A stretch of 64,000 bases of DNA from Oleoguttula mirabilis (GCA_035135055.1 JAVFHQ010000081.1:1-64000), one strand, 5' to 3'. Counted from the stretch's first letter, positions 42,326-53,399 are shown. Translations and numbers: made by a program. Notes: generated by a model not told the origin, from the sequence alone.

Positions 42326-43582
42326 ATGGCAGCCATCCGCCCCCCTCTCCGCCGCCTCATCTCCGCCGCTATCCACGAAGCCCGCCCCTCCCTAATCCCC
42401 CAAAAGCGCCGCTTCGCCACCGCCATCTCCGACCTCCCACCCCCCTCTGCAACCTCCTCCCACCCCCGGCCCGCCGTCACCTTCTCCGACAAACTCAACA
42501 CGGGCCCCTCCTTCGCCGACTTCGTCTCCCCCAAACCACAAGCGGAAGAGTTCGACGAAGACGACGACCAGCCCTCCCCCGCCGACGCCCTCCGCACCGT
42601 GCAAATCGGCCCCGCAGGCCGCAAGCGCACCCACACCCGCCTGCCCGAATGGCTCAAGACGCCCATCCCCTCCAACGACAACTACAAGCGCATCAAGAAT
42701 GATCTGCGGGGGCTCAATCTGCATACCGTGTGCGAGGAGGCGCGGTGTCCCAATATCAGCGACTGCTGGGGCGGCAGCAACAAGAGCGCTGCGACGGCTA
42801 CCATCATGCTGATGGGCGATACGTGCACGAGGGGTTGCCGCTTCTGCAGTGTCGGGACCGCCAAGAAGCCTCCACCACTCGATGTGCACGAGCCGGAGAA
42901 CACCGCCGAAGCGCTGTCGAGGTGGGGCCTGGGCTACGTAGTCCTCACGAGCGTCGACCGCGATGACTTAGCCGACGGCGGCGCACATCATTTCGCCGAG
43001 ACGATCATCAAAATCAAGCAGAAAGCCCCCACCATGCTCGTCGAGGCGCTAACAGGCGACTACGCCGGCGACCTCGCCATGGTGAAGCTGGTCGCGCAGA
43101 GCGGCCTAGACGTCTACGCGCACAACGTGGAAACGACCGAAGCACTCACCCCCACCGTCCGTGACCGCCGCGCCACCTTCCGCCAATCCCTCGCCGTGCT
43201 GGCGGCCGCCAAGCGCTTCCAACCCAACCTCATCACCAAGACCAGCATCATGCTGGGGCTCGGGGAGACGGAGGAAGATCTCTGGGCCGCCTTACGCGCT
43301 CTCCGTGCAGTCGACGTGGATGTGGTGACGTTCGGGCAGTACATGCGGCCCACGAAGCGGCACATGAAGGTCGAGGAGTACGTTACGCCGGCCACGTTTG
43401 AGCTGTGGCGGCAGCGGGCGCTGGGGTTGGGGTTTTTGTACTGCGCGAGTGGGCCGTTGGTGCGGAGTAGTTATAAGGCCGGCGAGGCGTTTATTGAGAA
43501 TGTGCTGAAGAAGCGGGCGCGGCAGAGTGAGCTGGTTGCGGCGGAGGCGATGGGGGATTTGCGGAGTATGAAGGGCGCGTGA
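42326..43582 (+). CDS. LIP5: Mitochondrial lipoyl synthase (radical SAM)
   Basis: Single exon, 418 aa, ATG at 42326. It inserts two sulfurs into octanoyl groups on lipoate-dependent enzymes in the mitochondrial matrix. The presequence (R-P-P-L-R-R-L-I, K-R-R-F-A-T) is typical of import. Auxiliary cluster cysteines C136-x4-C141-x5-C147 and the radical-SAM C167-x3-C171-x2-C174 (C-T-R-G-C-R-F-C) are all present. Other family blocks: T-S-V-D-R-D-D-L-A-D-G-G-A, H-N-V-E-T, K-T-S-I-M-L-G-L-G-E and the terminal R-S-S-Y-K-A-G-E. Fully intact. Confidence 0.97.
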   Translation: MAAIRPPLRRLISAAIHEARPSLIPQKRRFATAISDLPPPSATSSHPRPAVTFSDKLNTGPSFADFVSPKPQAEEFDEDDDQPSPADALRTVQIGPAGRKRTHTRLPEWLKTPIPSNDNYKRIKNDLRGLNLHTVCEEARCPNISDCWGGSNKSAATATIMLMGDTCTRGCRFCSVGTAKKPPPLDVHEPENTAEALSRWGLGYVVLTSVDRDDLADGGAHHFAETIIKIKQKAPTMLVEALTGDYAGDLAMVKLVAQSGLDVYAHNVETTEALTPTVRDRRATFRQSLAVLAAAKRFQPNLITKTSIMLGLGETEEDLWAALRALRAVDVDVVTFGQYMRPTKRHMKVEEYVTPATFELWRQRALGLGFLYCASGPLVRSSYKAGEAFIENVLKKRARQSELVAAEAMGDLRSMKGA

Positions 43583-44030
43583 TTGGCGCGTGGCCAACAG
43601 CGCTTGTCGGGGGGAGAGGGGGAGGGAGGGAGAGAGGAAGGGGGGATGTTTGGGTTTTGGGGTAGCGGGGTTCGGTAGGTTGGCGGGGGGGGTTAGGAGG
43701 CATGCATAGCGTGGCTGGCTAGAGGGCGTTTGCCCACGTGCCCTGGATAGGCGGCGTATGGAGTCCCGTTGCACGCTTGAGAGGGGGACGACACATGCGG
43801 TAGCGGCGTATATGGGACGCTAATGCAATGGTGGCTACCCAGCGCTTGCAACAGGCCACATAACTCGGCCAGCAGTATGGCGGCTTGAGGTCCGCCTTGG
43901 CCTTGGCCTTCCCACCATTGATGGTTTTGGGGTTATTAGTTATCTGTACAAATAGACGCTCACTCCATGGTACTCCAACCCGCGGCCCTGCTACCCCGAT
44001 TCTCTCACATACTGCTCAAAAGACACCCGT
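43583..44030. other. Convergent intergenic region
   Basis: 448 bp, with a G-rich strand near 43600-43690 (GGGGGGAGAGGGGGAGGG type). No gene is seen. Confidence 0.55.
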
Positions 44031-44840
44031 TCATACCGGCACAGCAGGCGGTGCATTCGTGCCCGTGCCCGTGCCGGCGTTGGCGGCGGAGCCGCTGCCT
44101 GGCGTCAATGTTGGGGGCAGGAAGAGGGGCGCGTATGCCTTTTTGCGGGGTGGGTTGTTAGTAATTTCGTGTGTGACGGGTTTACAAAGGGAGCGCGCGG
44201 GGCGTGGTTGGTAGTGAGGGAGGTGTAATGGGTGAGATGGAAGGGGGAGGGTGGGAGAGGGGGAGGGGGTTAGGGTGTGAGGGAGTGTGAGGCTTACCAC
44301 GGCGACGGACATGGCGGACATGCCGACGGAGAAGTAGGAGGGGGTGGAGGAGGCGGCCTTTTGCGCGGGGGTTTCGGAGAGCCAGGCTTGGATGGAGAAG
44401 AGGACGGCGGTCCAGCCGATGAGTCTGTGGGGGGTGGATGGAGTGGTTAGTGTTGGCGTATCATATTGTATCGTATCGTAGGAATCGCATCCGCAGAGTT
44501 TTTCCCTTTTGGCGAGTGGCTAGGGGGTTGATGATGGCCTCACTCACTTGTTGCGGGTGAATATCTAAGGGGTAACGTTTGTCAGCTTATAAACGGTAGT
44601 ATTCAGGGGCGGTTCTGGTCTGTCTTACCGCTGCCATGGGCAAGGTGCTGGCCATGGTGCCCTGGATGTCCTGGCTGTCCTTGGACTCCTTCTCGGGCTC
44701 CATGTACGGCACGACTGCGTGGCACCAAGATGCTGGATCAGCCACGGTATCACATATGGCGGTACGGAGTAGTAACGTCGGGGTTGGGTCGCCTGGGGCT
44801 TACTCAAGTCATCCCGCCGCATATCCTTGCGGTTCGCCAT
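44031..44840 (-). CDS. Asterix / PAT-complex subunit (UPF0139, WDR83OS-like)
   Basis: Five exons: 44840-44804, 44714-44629, 44564-44548 (17 nt), 44424-44298, 44138-44031; 124 aa. Joined sequence: R-R-D-D-L-I-V-P-Y, S-T-L-P-M-A-A-I-F-T-R-N-K, then L-I-G-W-T-A-V-L-F-S-I-Q-A-W-L and S-S-T-P-S-Y-F-S-V-G-M, and a Pro-rich tail after Y-A-P-L-F-L-P-P. These are hallmarks of Asterix, a small ER membrane protein that, with CCDC47, shields polar membrane segments during insertion of multispanning proteins. The last intron has a perfect TACTAAC-like branch point (TTACTAACA) about 25 nt before an unusual AAAAAG acceptor, which keeps the frame. Confidence 0.87.
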
Positions 44841-45762
44841 TCTTCGTTTGTGACTCTTGGTCTACACGGTAAGCCAGACGTGTGATAGATGTCAGGTGAC
44901 CGGGTACAATGGCGTGGACTGTCAGTGGTTTGAATGCATTGGAAAGCTGGCAGATGCTTCGGCACCGAAGTGAGGTCGGGCGCACGAGTCACGAGTCACG
45001 GCCGAGCGATGTCTAGAACGCGGCGACGCGCCTTCTTCCGGGGCGGGGGCAGCACCTCATCTTCTGGGCACGGCTGACTTTCAGCCGGGAGATGGCGCGC
45101 AGGCATGTTACGGAATCGGGGCACGGCGGCCACCCTTCCGCTGATGAGGTGTTCAGCCTAGCGGCTCGTGGCATGTGCTCATCATACATCCTCCATGCGA
45201 ACGAGGCCAAAGGGGGCGGCTTGTGACGACCGCATCAGACGGCAAAGGAGGAATAGCAATGGGATGCAGCAGTCGTCCTGCTTAGGGTACGCCGCCGGGC
45301 TGTAGTCCTGATTTGAGTTCGCTTCGAAGTTCGTTGTCTAAGCTGGCTTTCCACCGGCTTCTATAGGTATCATGTAGGGCACGGAGTCGCTCGGATGTGA
45401 GCGCCCGTCGCCCGCCCGTCGCCTAATGTACGCCTGCTATTCGGTCGCCGAGACTGTGGCTCGCGTAATCATTTAGTGCGCTTGTAACTCCAGCGTGCCA
45501 CCCGTACGGCGTACTAGTGCTGTCGTCGCTGGGGCGAGGTCACCTTGTACCACCTCATGAGACTCCGGTCCACCGCTTCTAGAACCCCAACTTCCACCTC
45601 CCCCTCAAACCCCCATCCCTTTGGCTCTTGGGAGGTACATGTCTGCGACCGCACCTACTGTATGGAAACACAACGAGAGAATGCCGATGAAGAGCTAGCG
45701 AGCGTTCCGACGGCCCCGTGAAGGAAGATGCGCTGGCCACTGGCTTATGGGGTTTCTGTGCT
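44841..45762. promoter_or_regulatory. Divergent region upstream of Asterix and MED12 genes
   Basis: 922 bp without a gene. Near the right end an ATG at 45662 opens a 19-codon frame ending at 45721, and a second ATG at 45728 opens a frame overlapping the MED12 start. Both are out of frame with MED12 and would be upstream ORFs if transcribed. Confidence 0.45.
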
Positions 45763-48700
45763 ATGGACAATCGATCGGCGCTGAGTGTACCGAGACCGCT
45801 ACCCCCTCAGCGAGCCGTCAGCGGGAGTGCGCTGCACTTCTCCAAACTCCAGACCCGGCCAAGTCTGCCGTCGCGACTGAGCAGTGTGAGGTCGGTGTCT
45901 CAGCCGGCTCATGTGGTCGATCTTACCGCGGATGGGCCGCAACACGCTCGGAGGGGTGGGTTGGCGTTGGTGAGCAATCAGGAGCAGGTGTATGGCTCAC
46001 CGGGTGGCATCGAGGTGGAGGTTGAGGATGGCGAGCCGCCCGCCAAAAGAGCCAAAACTGCAGGAGACGGCTTTCGAGCCGAGGGAGATGGCGGGGTCGG
46101 CGAAAGCGATGCGGCACATCAGCTGGCACCAGGCTTGCTGGTTGCGAGTGTCACAAAGCCAAGCGCGTCGAATGCGAAAGCCACGGCATCCAAGCGACGC
46201 CGATATGGAGGAGAGTCGGCGGCCCGGCGAGCTCATGGCATAGAGGCTCCGCCCATGGCGACCCGCCTACCGCCGCCGAGGAACACGGCAGATTTCGCAC
46301 CATGGACAGGCCACCACCCGGAAGACGTGCTGAGCGACGCCGTCGTCAAAGCCGGCTACTGCGACAAAGGGCCCGGCGCGAACCAGTCCGAGTGCAACTC
46401 GGCCAAGCCCTCCATCTGGCCGAACCTCAGCGCGAAGAACAACATGGGCTTGCAGACGCTGTCGTACCTCTTCACGCAGGTGCTGGAGAAGCGGCAGGTG
46501 CTGGGCAAGTGCACGGCGCCCTCGACGTTCCGGCCGCCGCCGCGCGTGACGGTCACGGATACGAAGCGGGAGGCCTGGCTGCGCGATCTGGCGAACCCGG
46601 ATGTGCCGCTGCGGAAGCAGAGTCGCACGATTCCGCATGGGATTCGGGGGAAGCTGCTCATGGACCAGTGCTTGGGCAAGGATATCCCGTTGCAGCGGGC
46701 TGTGTGGCTGGCGAAGTGCGTGGGCGCGAATGAGCTGCGGGCCTTTCGACGCAGAGGCGTGAGCGGGGTGGCGGCCGCCACGGGCGAGAGCAAGTGGGTG
46801 CGCGAATGGACGGTGCACGTTGAGCAGTTCCTTGAGGGCGTCATTGCCACGTGTGGCCAGCCGGAGTGGCAAACGCGGATGAACTACGCCGTCAAGCTTG
46901 CGACGAGCTTCTATGTGGAGAAGCTGCTCGACGTGGACCACTACCTGGACTGGATCGTGTCGTCGTTTGCCGAGGCGAGTGTCGAAAGGCTGCCGATCTG
47001 GATCGTCATGACGCAGATTTTCTGGAAGGACATGGTACGGTTCACGAGGCGAGGCAGGCAAGTGGCCGAGAGTATTCTTGCGCGCCTCCATCACCTTAAC
47101 GGACTGGGTGCTGAGGCAAACAAGGCGCTGAAGTTGCGCTTGCAGAAGCTCATTGCCGTGCTTGCGGTCACGAACCGTGGCTGCCTCATCATACCGCAGA
47201 CGTGGGAGAAGTACAAGTATCTGCTCACCCCAGCATCAGCGCCGGACGTGTCGAATGCGAGTATGGCAGAGAACCTCGCCATACGCAACGAGCGGCTTGC
47301 GAAGCCTTTGGTCAGGACACCTGCTAGCATCCGGAGCACGCTGGTGGATCTCTATGCCGAACTGGATGCCGTCGGGTTGCAAGTCGATATCGAGACGCTC
47401 ACCGACACCTGTCTCACGATGATGCCCGCAACGGATACACTGGTGCCTGCTCTGCTCGACTGGGCCTCGTCGCCTTACAGGCACGGGGCGTCTAGGCTCT
47501 ACCTGGCCGCTAGGCTGATCAGCAACATCAGAGCGATGGGCCACGATACCGACTCGGCTATCCTTTTTTACTTGGACGCTCTATCTGCGACAAGAGCGCC
47601 TGCTCAAGTTGACGGGCTTTACAGAGTCATTGGCGAACTTGTGCCGTTGGACGGGTTTTCCGTGGGCCGCTATCTGCAGTGGCTCATCTCCAGCGGTGCG
47701 TTGTACACTGAGCAGGAGGCGGAGTGTGCCACAGGCCTTCTGGCTGCGCTGCCGGCTGGTAGCCTGCCGATGCATGTGGTGAATTTGCGGCAGACTTTGC
47801 TTGGGCGGCTCGAGGGCGCTAAGGGTCTACAATGGCTGATCACGGCCGCTGTGACTGCGTTTGAAGATGCACTCTCGAAGTCGGAGGCAGAGGCTATGAC
47901 CCTTGGGCTCATTTCCGATGGCTGGAGTCTGCCGGTCAAGGTTGCACTGACGCAGCACGTCCGGGCTCGGATCTGGCCGTTGTCACGAGATGTTGGCATT
48001 GGACTAGGGACGTTCTGCCTGCTCCGAGACGTCCTCGCAAGTCTTCCAGACGCGTCGACCTTGGCAGAGCTTGTGGACGCTGTCACCGGCACCGTCGACG
48101 CTGCTTTGCTCGCGACGGCCACCGATACCCTATCGATGCATGCAGAGAGCCTCGCTGCGCTCGGCCAGCTTCAACGCCTGACGGATCGCGTTGTCGAGCG
48201 GTACCGCGCACTGCGATCGCAACAGCCACTGGATCGGACATTCATCCTTGCCATCACGACTCTCGTCAAGAGAATGGCCGGCATGGGCCCGCTTATGAGC
48301 CTGCTGGCCAACGACCTGGCGATATGCGATCAACAAGGTTCATTGGCAGTATGCTCGCCTGCATCAGACAGTCTCATTGGCATGCATGCGTCGACGCTGG
48401 ACTCGGACGACGACATTGATGCTGTTTTTGCTAGCGGCAATAGTATGGACGATCAGCTGATGCTGAGAGTCTTCATGCGTGTTGTGCAGAGGGCAAGCAA
48501 GCCGCACCCGACGGAATCAGGTCCGGTCAGCAAGCTGAGCGCTTGGCTCAACCAGCTCAGGCTGGTGGGCGGCAGCGTTTTCGATCAGATGGTCGCCACC
48601 TATCTTCACTCTGTTTTCAAGGCCGCCGGCGACGGATCGAATCCGGCAGGCGCGGTCACGGCTCTGGTCGCTTCTGGCTGCGCTGGGCTGGATGCTATCG

Positions 48701-50142
48701 CTGACTGCGCTAAGCTTGCAGGGACACGGCAGGCTGCTGATCTAGCTATGCATTTGCTACTGTCTCCCGACGCTGCATGTGCCAGCCTGCACGTTACGGA
48801 AAGGTACCGGTACACGGTCATGCAAACGCGGTGTCGGACCGAACACGCCGAGACGGTGCTTACGCTCCTCTGCACTGCCTGCCAGGAACAGAGCTTTGCA
48901 GTGGAGGATTCTGGTGTGATTGACCTCGTAGTCGGCTACGCTACACGCATGCCGGCAATGCTCAAGCGTGCCTTCGAACAGACTCCGCAAAGCCCTGCGC
49001 TCCTCGTCAATGTTGGCAGACTGTTTCGTGCTATAGCCACGGGTGCCGCCTATCCTGCAGACGGACCAGCAGAGGCATTCAGCTTGCAGTCGGCCATGGA
49101 GCTGGCGAGTCCGCTATCCGTGCCTTTCTGCGCGGGCTTTCTTGAGTACCGACTCAAGATGGGTCTCAACAGCCCTGGTATAGAGGAGCTGGTGCAAGGC
49201 GCTCTGATCCGGTTGATCGAGGGTGGCAACGACGTCTGGCCGCAGCTCTTGGAGGCGGTCGGTGAGCCTGCTAAGCGAGCGTTGCATGTGTGGGCACACG
49301 AGCAGTTGCTGTTAGCCGCTTGCCGCGTTGAGGACGAGGACAATGCTGTCACGGAGGCGATGATCGGGCGATACCTGGATGTCTTGGATGTGACAAACGC
49401 GGCATTCGACAACCGCGATGATATGGCTGTCTTGGTCACGCTTGCGGAGAAGCTCAGAGACGGGGAGAAACAGCTCACGGATTTCGATCTCATGGCTTCG
49501 GACGTTACGGAGAAGATGGCATCGCTGGCGCGGGCGCTGCGGATCCTCTTGCACATCTGCGCTCTACACATGCAGGCTTCAACGATGGAAACTGAAGCTT
49601 GCAGACAAGCGCGCGGCCACCTGCTCATGGCCTTGTGCGCGATGCTCGTCCATCCGGTCATACAGATGCAGCAGGACTTGGCCGAGTACATCTTCGACGT
49701 CGCCTCCTCGCTTGCCGACAGCTTGCCGCACGCCGCTCTCACCGCCATCGCGCGCTCCATGACCGCCACGAAGCCACTCGATGCACGCGTGCTGGCGATC
49801 TTGGTCAGCGCTCCGGCAGGCACGGACGCTTGGCTCGCACTCGCCTCGCAGGTCCAGCCTTCGGGCTCGCAGCAGCAACGCGCAATCGCCAAGCATCCGT
49901 CTCAACAAGGCTTGGGCGGCGTACGATCAGGTGTGCCGGGCCAGACAATTGCAGGCTCGTCGCAACATGCGCAACAGCAGCGCGCGTGGCCGCATGCTGG
50001 AGGAGCGAATCGCGCGGCGGTGGAGATGAAGACTACGCCCTTCCCGTTGCGGCGGTGGGAGATTATGCCGGACTCGACGCCGGTGATGGGTGAGAACGAT
50101 ACGAGTTTGAGCCTGGGGCTGTTTGGGGCTAGGAAGGTGTAG
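45763..50142 (+). CDS. MED12: Mediator subunit 12 (kinase module)
   Basis: Single long exon, 1459 aa from the ATG at 45763 (MDNRSALSVP); the frame is open 15 codons further but only with GTG. The Med12 domain lies at about 280-345: R-E-A-W-L-R-D-L-A-N-P-D-V-P-L, I-P-H-G-I-R-G-K-L-L, V-P-type helix I-P-L-Q-R-A-V-W-L-A-K-C-V-G. The rest is a long alpha-helical scaffold with few low-complexity parts, ending in a Q-rich tail near 1390-1420. MED12/Srb8 forms the Cdk8-cyclin C-MED13 kinase module, which regulates Mediator-RNA polymerase II contacts. The N-terminal 200 residues are disordered. The length is typical of Pezizomycotina. Confidence 0.93.
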   Translation: MDNRSALSVPRPLPPQRAVSGSALHFSKLQTRPSLPSRLSSVRSVSQPAHVVDLTADGPQHARRGGLALVSNQEQVYGSPGGIEVEVEDGEPPAKRAKTAGDGFRAEGDGGVGESDAAHQLAPGLLVASVTKPSASNAKATASKRRRYGGESAARRAHGIEAPPMATRLPPPRNTADFAPWTGHHPEDVLSDAVVKAGYCDKGPGANQSECNSAKPSIWPNLSAKNNMGLQTLSYLFTQVLEKRQVLGKCTAPSTFRPPPRVTVTDTKREAWLRDLANPDVPLRKQSRTIPHGIRGKLLMDQCLGKDIPLQRAVWLAKCVGANELRAFRRRGVSGVAAATGESKWVREWTVHVEQFLEGVIATCGQPEWQTRMNYAVKLATSFYVEKLLDVDHYLDWIVSSFAEASVERLPIWIVMTQIFWKDMVRFTRRGRQVAESILARLHHLNGLGAEANKALKLRLQKLIAVLAVTNRGCLIIPQTWEKYKYLLTPASAPDVSNASMAENLAIRNERLAKPLVRTPASIRSTLVDLYAELDAVGLQVDIETLTDTCLTMMPATDTLVPALLDWASSPYRHGASRLYLAARLISNIRAMGHDTDSAILFYLDALSATRAPAQVDGLYRVIGELVPLDGFSVGRYLQWLISSGALYTEQEAECATGLLAALPAGSLPMHVVNLRQTLLGRLEGAKGLQWLITAAVTAFEDALSKSEAEAMTLGLISDGWSLPVKVALTQHVRARIWPLSRDVGIGLGTFCLLRDVLASLPDASTLAELVDAVTGTVDAALLATATDTLSMHAESLAALGQLQRLTDRVVERYRALRSQQPLDRTFILAITTLVKRMAGMGPLMSLLANDLAICDQQGSLAVCSPASDSLIGMHASTLDSDDDIDAVFASGNSMDDQLMLRVFMRVVQRASKPHPTESGPVSKLSAWLNQLRLVGGSVFDQMVATYLHSVFKAAGDGSNPAGAVTALVASGCAGLDAIADCAKLAGTRQAADLAMHLLLSPDAACASLHVTERYRYTVMQTRCRTEHAETVLTLLCTACQEQSFAVEDSGVIDLVVGYATRMPAMLKRAFEQTPQSPALLVNVGRLFRAIATGAAYPADGPAEAFSLQSAMELASPLSVPFCAGFLEYRLKMGLNSPGIEELVQGALIRLIEGGNDVWPQLLEAVGEPAKRALHVWAHEQLLLAACRVEDEDNAVTEAMIGRYLDVLDVTNAAFDNRDDMAVLVTLAEKLRDGEKQLTDFDLMASDVTEKMASLARALRILLHICALHMQASTMETEACRQARGHLLMALCAMLVHPVIQMQQDLAEYIFDVASSLADSLPHAALTAIARSMTATKPLDARVLAILVSAPAGTDAWLALASQVQPSGSQQQRAIAKHPSQQGLGGVRSGVPGQTIAGSSQHAQQQRAWPHAGGANRAAVEMKTTPFPLRRWEIMPDSTPVMGENDTSLSLGLFGARKV

Positions 50143-50527
50143 GGTGTGACGAAATGTGTGCTCGCGGCTTGACTGGTTTGTGAAGGGTGCATGGTGCTGT
50201 AGGCGTTCTAGGGGGTCAAGGGGCATTGGCATGGACATGGGATTCGTTGCGACATGGATATGGATATGATGCAGGTGCTGCGTTCAAGCGAAATGTGTGC
50301 TGGATATTGATGGGGATCTGGCTGGGGACAGTAGCATAGCGGTGTTTCCCTTAGCATTGTAGCGGTACGATGGACAGCTGTATGACCATCAAACATGACA
50401 TATAAGAGAGCAGTCCGACTAGCATGCTCTTCAGTGGGCGGGGCCCAAGCTTCGCTGTCGTTCGTCTCCGCAGACACCACCGAAAAGTCCCAAGACACCC
50501 CCCGTACTCACCACGACACATTCACCG
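50143..50527. other. Intergenic region between MED12 and the Mba1-like gene
   Basis: 385 bp, including both the MED12 3' region (with GGCATGGACATGG-type short imperfect repeats near 50220-50265) and a CA-rich leader for the next gene. Confidence 0.55.
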
Positions 50528-51650
50528 ATGTCCCGGACACTCGTCAGATCACTGCACTCCCTGCAGCTATGCGAGAGCCAGACAGCGCAGAGATGCGCAT
50601 CCAACCCTCTGCACCGCGATGATCTCCGACTCCTCCCATGCAAGCGCCTCCGCCTCTCTCCTCCGCTATCACGCCCATTCTCGGCCTCGACACCATGGCG
50701 CGCTTCACAGATGGGCAGAGCCATCAAGCCCTCGGGCAAGAAGAAGCAGTCGAACCCGTCATTGGCGGTGGCGGTGGCCCAGCAGCAGAAAACGGCCATT
50801 CGGGCGGGCCAGATACCGGACGATATAGGCTTGCTGCCCGATACCTTCATCATGCCACGCGGCAAGAACCGGCCGAGTTGGTTTAGCAATTTTGGGGGGA
50901 GGTGGAGGATGGAGAGGAAGAGGATGAGGATACGGATGCAGGAGTTGTTGAGGTAGGTTGTTCAGGACACCTTGGCAGCACCACGTGAGGACTGTGCTGA
51001 TGATGGGTATATCTAGTACGATTATGTACCGCTTCTTCATGGTGCGCCCGCGCCCGCGGCTACAGATCCGCTCCATACCGGGCATCGCGAAGGACCTGCA
51101 GAAGCAGATGTACACTCTATTTGCCAGCGGCAACCTGGCGCCCATTGAGAGCCGCATCTGCGAAGGCTTGCTCGGGTCGTTGAGGAGTCGCATTGGGCAG
51201 CGGCCGCCGAATACTGCGCTGAGATGGACGCTGCACAAGTATCTGAGCCGGCCGAAGGTCGCGAGCTATCGGGCGGCTATCATGCCGGCGCAGAAGGGCG
51301 AGACGAGTAGCGAGAAGAATGGGGCCGTGCAGGCGGTGGTTAGGATACACAGCCTGCAGTCGCTGCAGCATGTGAAGCGCGTGAGTACGCGGGATGCTGC
51401 TGGACACATCGCGGTGAGGGAGGTTGTGGTGGATGCGCAGGGGCGGGAGGTTGCGCCGGTGGCGGAAGGCGAGGTGCCCAAGGATGCGAAGGAGTCGGTG
51501 GAGTACTTGGTGGTGCAGAAGAGTTTGCGGCGGAGCAGGGAAGGGCCGTGGATGATTTGGGGCACGGCGGAGGAGACTACGTTGGAGAAGATTCGGAGGG
51601 AGGATAAGAAGGATTCGTCGCAGGGCTTGGTGGCGAAGCCTGCGAGCTGA
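50528..51650 (+). CDS. Mba1/mL45-like mitochondrial ribosome receptor
   Basis: Two exons: 50528-50952 and 51017-51650, intron 64 bp; 352 aa. The presequence is Arg/Ser/Leu-rich and contains R-P-F-S-A-S-T near 49-55, a usual mitochondrial processing region. The core has P-D-D-I-G-L-L-P-D-T-F-I-M-P, then across the splice M-Y-R-F-F-M-V-R-P-R-P and a Tim44/Mba1-like domain ending in W-M-I-W-G-T-A-E-E-T. Mba1 binds mitoribosomes at the inner membrane and helps co-translational insertion. The splice junction S-T-I-M-Y keeps the frame. Assignment is by the D-I-G-L-L motif and domain pattern. Confidence 0.82.
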
Positions 51651-52144
51651 GGGGGGCGGCAGGACGTGTACACTACCGATCTCACTTCACACACAATGTA
51701 GTATACCACCGAGAAGAGCATGCTGCCCTGTGCATGTAGAAGCACTTGATACGTGGAAGCTAAGGTATCACTTGCCATCTTGCTTCTGCTGCCGTCTGCC
51801 AATGACCGATCCACCGCGTGACGGCTCATCATGAGCACAAGCATGAACCGCAGCCCGTAATGCCGAAAACACGCAAAGCAAGGATATAAGTATGCTGGAA
51901 CATCATGATCTGAGGAGGCCGTCGGACGCGAGTCCTTCAGCGCATGCACCGCCCGCTCCATGGTCGTAAGTCGTGCCGCAGGTCGCTTCGTCGCCTCATG
52001 ATCATGCGCCTGAGCCGCTGCAAAGCTGCACCTCTCGCGCCGATGTCGCGGTTGTCAAGGCCCCCGTCGCATATACCATCCCTGCAGCGCCGCCATGCCA
52101 CCCCATGGGCAAAGGCAACAAAGCGCCGTGGTATTACAGGCGGC
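51651..52144. other. Convergent intergenic region
   Basis: 494 bp of 3' spacer. No gene or structured element is recognised. Confidence 0.6.
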
Positions 52145-52656
52145 CTAGAAGCCGTGGACCTTGATGGTCTTGGCATCCAGCTCCAGCCCCTCCTTCTTGT
52201 CGATGAGAAACTCTTGCACGTCCTTGCGCTGGTCGCCCTGCAGCTGGATCACCTCGCCCATCTCCGAGTCGTTGACGATGGTGCCATTGCACGCGAACTT
52301 CTTCTTGATCACCTTGAGGATCTTCTTCTGGTCGAACTTCTTCGGCAGGCCTTGCACGGTCGTCAGAGTCTTGCGACCATTGCGCTCTGTATTGGGGGGA
52401 TCGAAGTGTCAGCGTCAAGATCAGTATCGCGGTTGGGGCTCGCGGTTGGTGGTGGTGGTGGGGCTGTGCGACAACTTACGCTGGATACGGATGTGGATGT
52501 AGTTCTGCGACTGCTTGACATCCCCGGTGTCCTCATCGGCCTCGGCGAAGGGGTCGAAGGACTTTAAGTCTGGTGCAAGGCAGTTAGTAAGATGCCTCGA
52601 GATCACTTGGGCACAGTGGGGGTTTCAGCGGGCGCACTCTCGATGGAGGAGGACAT
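52145..52656 (-). CDS. SUI1: Translation initiation factor eIF1
   Basis: Three exons: 52656-52638 (19 nt), 52569-52480, 52386-52145; 116 aa (yeast 108). It enforces start-codon selection in the 43S preinitiation complex. Sequence marks: M-S-S-S-I-E-N-L-K-S-F-D-P-F-A-E-A, I-H-I-R-I-Q-Q-R-N-G-R-K-T-L-T-T-V-Q-G, K-K-F-A-C-N-G-T-I, E-V-I-Q-L-Q-G-D-Q-R, ending I-K-V-H-G-F. The tiny first exon is needed to give the conserved N-terminus; its intron carries a perfect branch point TTACTAAC. Confidence 0.96.
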
Positions 52657-53399
52657 AAAACTGGCTGGGCGCTCGTGATACTGTCTGTGGTGGATTGGAT
52701 GGGTGTCGGTGGAATGTCGGTTGGTTCGCTGATGATTCTGGGTATCTGGAAGTGGAGAGTTGGTTGGTGGTGGTGTGGATGTTCTTGCAAGAAGGCTGAG
52801 CCAAAGATTGGAGCGGAGGGGTTCAAAGGTGGCGGAAGGCAGGAGGGCCCGTGCATTTGTGGTCCGCACGTCACGTGCGGGCTTTGTGCGACGCTGTCGC
52901 GGAATGATCTCGACTACACATCACCGTACTTATCGCTCGACATCCTCCCCAGCAGCTGTGTGAAGCTGGAAAAGGCACCTACTGTGACGGAACGGTTTTT
53001 GGTTCTGCACAAGCATGGCAGACAACCTGACATGCATCCCCGGCCATGTGAGATTTACGCAGGCGCTGTGGCAGCCCTGCTGGACGTTATGCCCCCACGC
53101 CCTCATGGCCGGCACGTCGACGTGTGGCATGCGGCGCCGTTGTACAATGTGAGGACAGTGTGCGTTCATTTGCCAAATATGCATGCTTGGAGGCGCGATC
53201 GTGTAGATGACAATGTCTCGTTGTTTTATGCACCCAGCAGGAACCTTCTATGACTTCTTGAACCTTACGAACGACTCAGAACAAGGAGGTAAGAGACAGG
53301 CCATCCGCCTTGATACGAACGTGGCTTGCGAAGGGCCTGGAGTTTGGACGGTGTAAACGGAGCACCACAGTAGACTCCGAGGCATGAGCCTGGTACTCC
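52657..53399. other. Intergenic region upstream of eIF1
   Basis: 743 bp with short frames only. It presumably contains the eIF1 promoter. Confidence 0.5.

Noticed and set aside
46267..47094. 275-codon minus-strand frame
   Set aside because: Antisense shadow of MED12 in GC-rich coding DNA.
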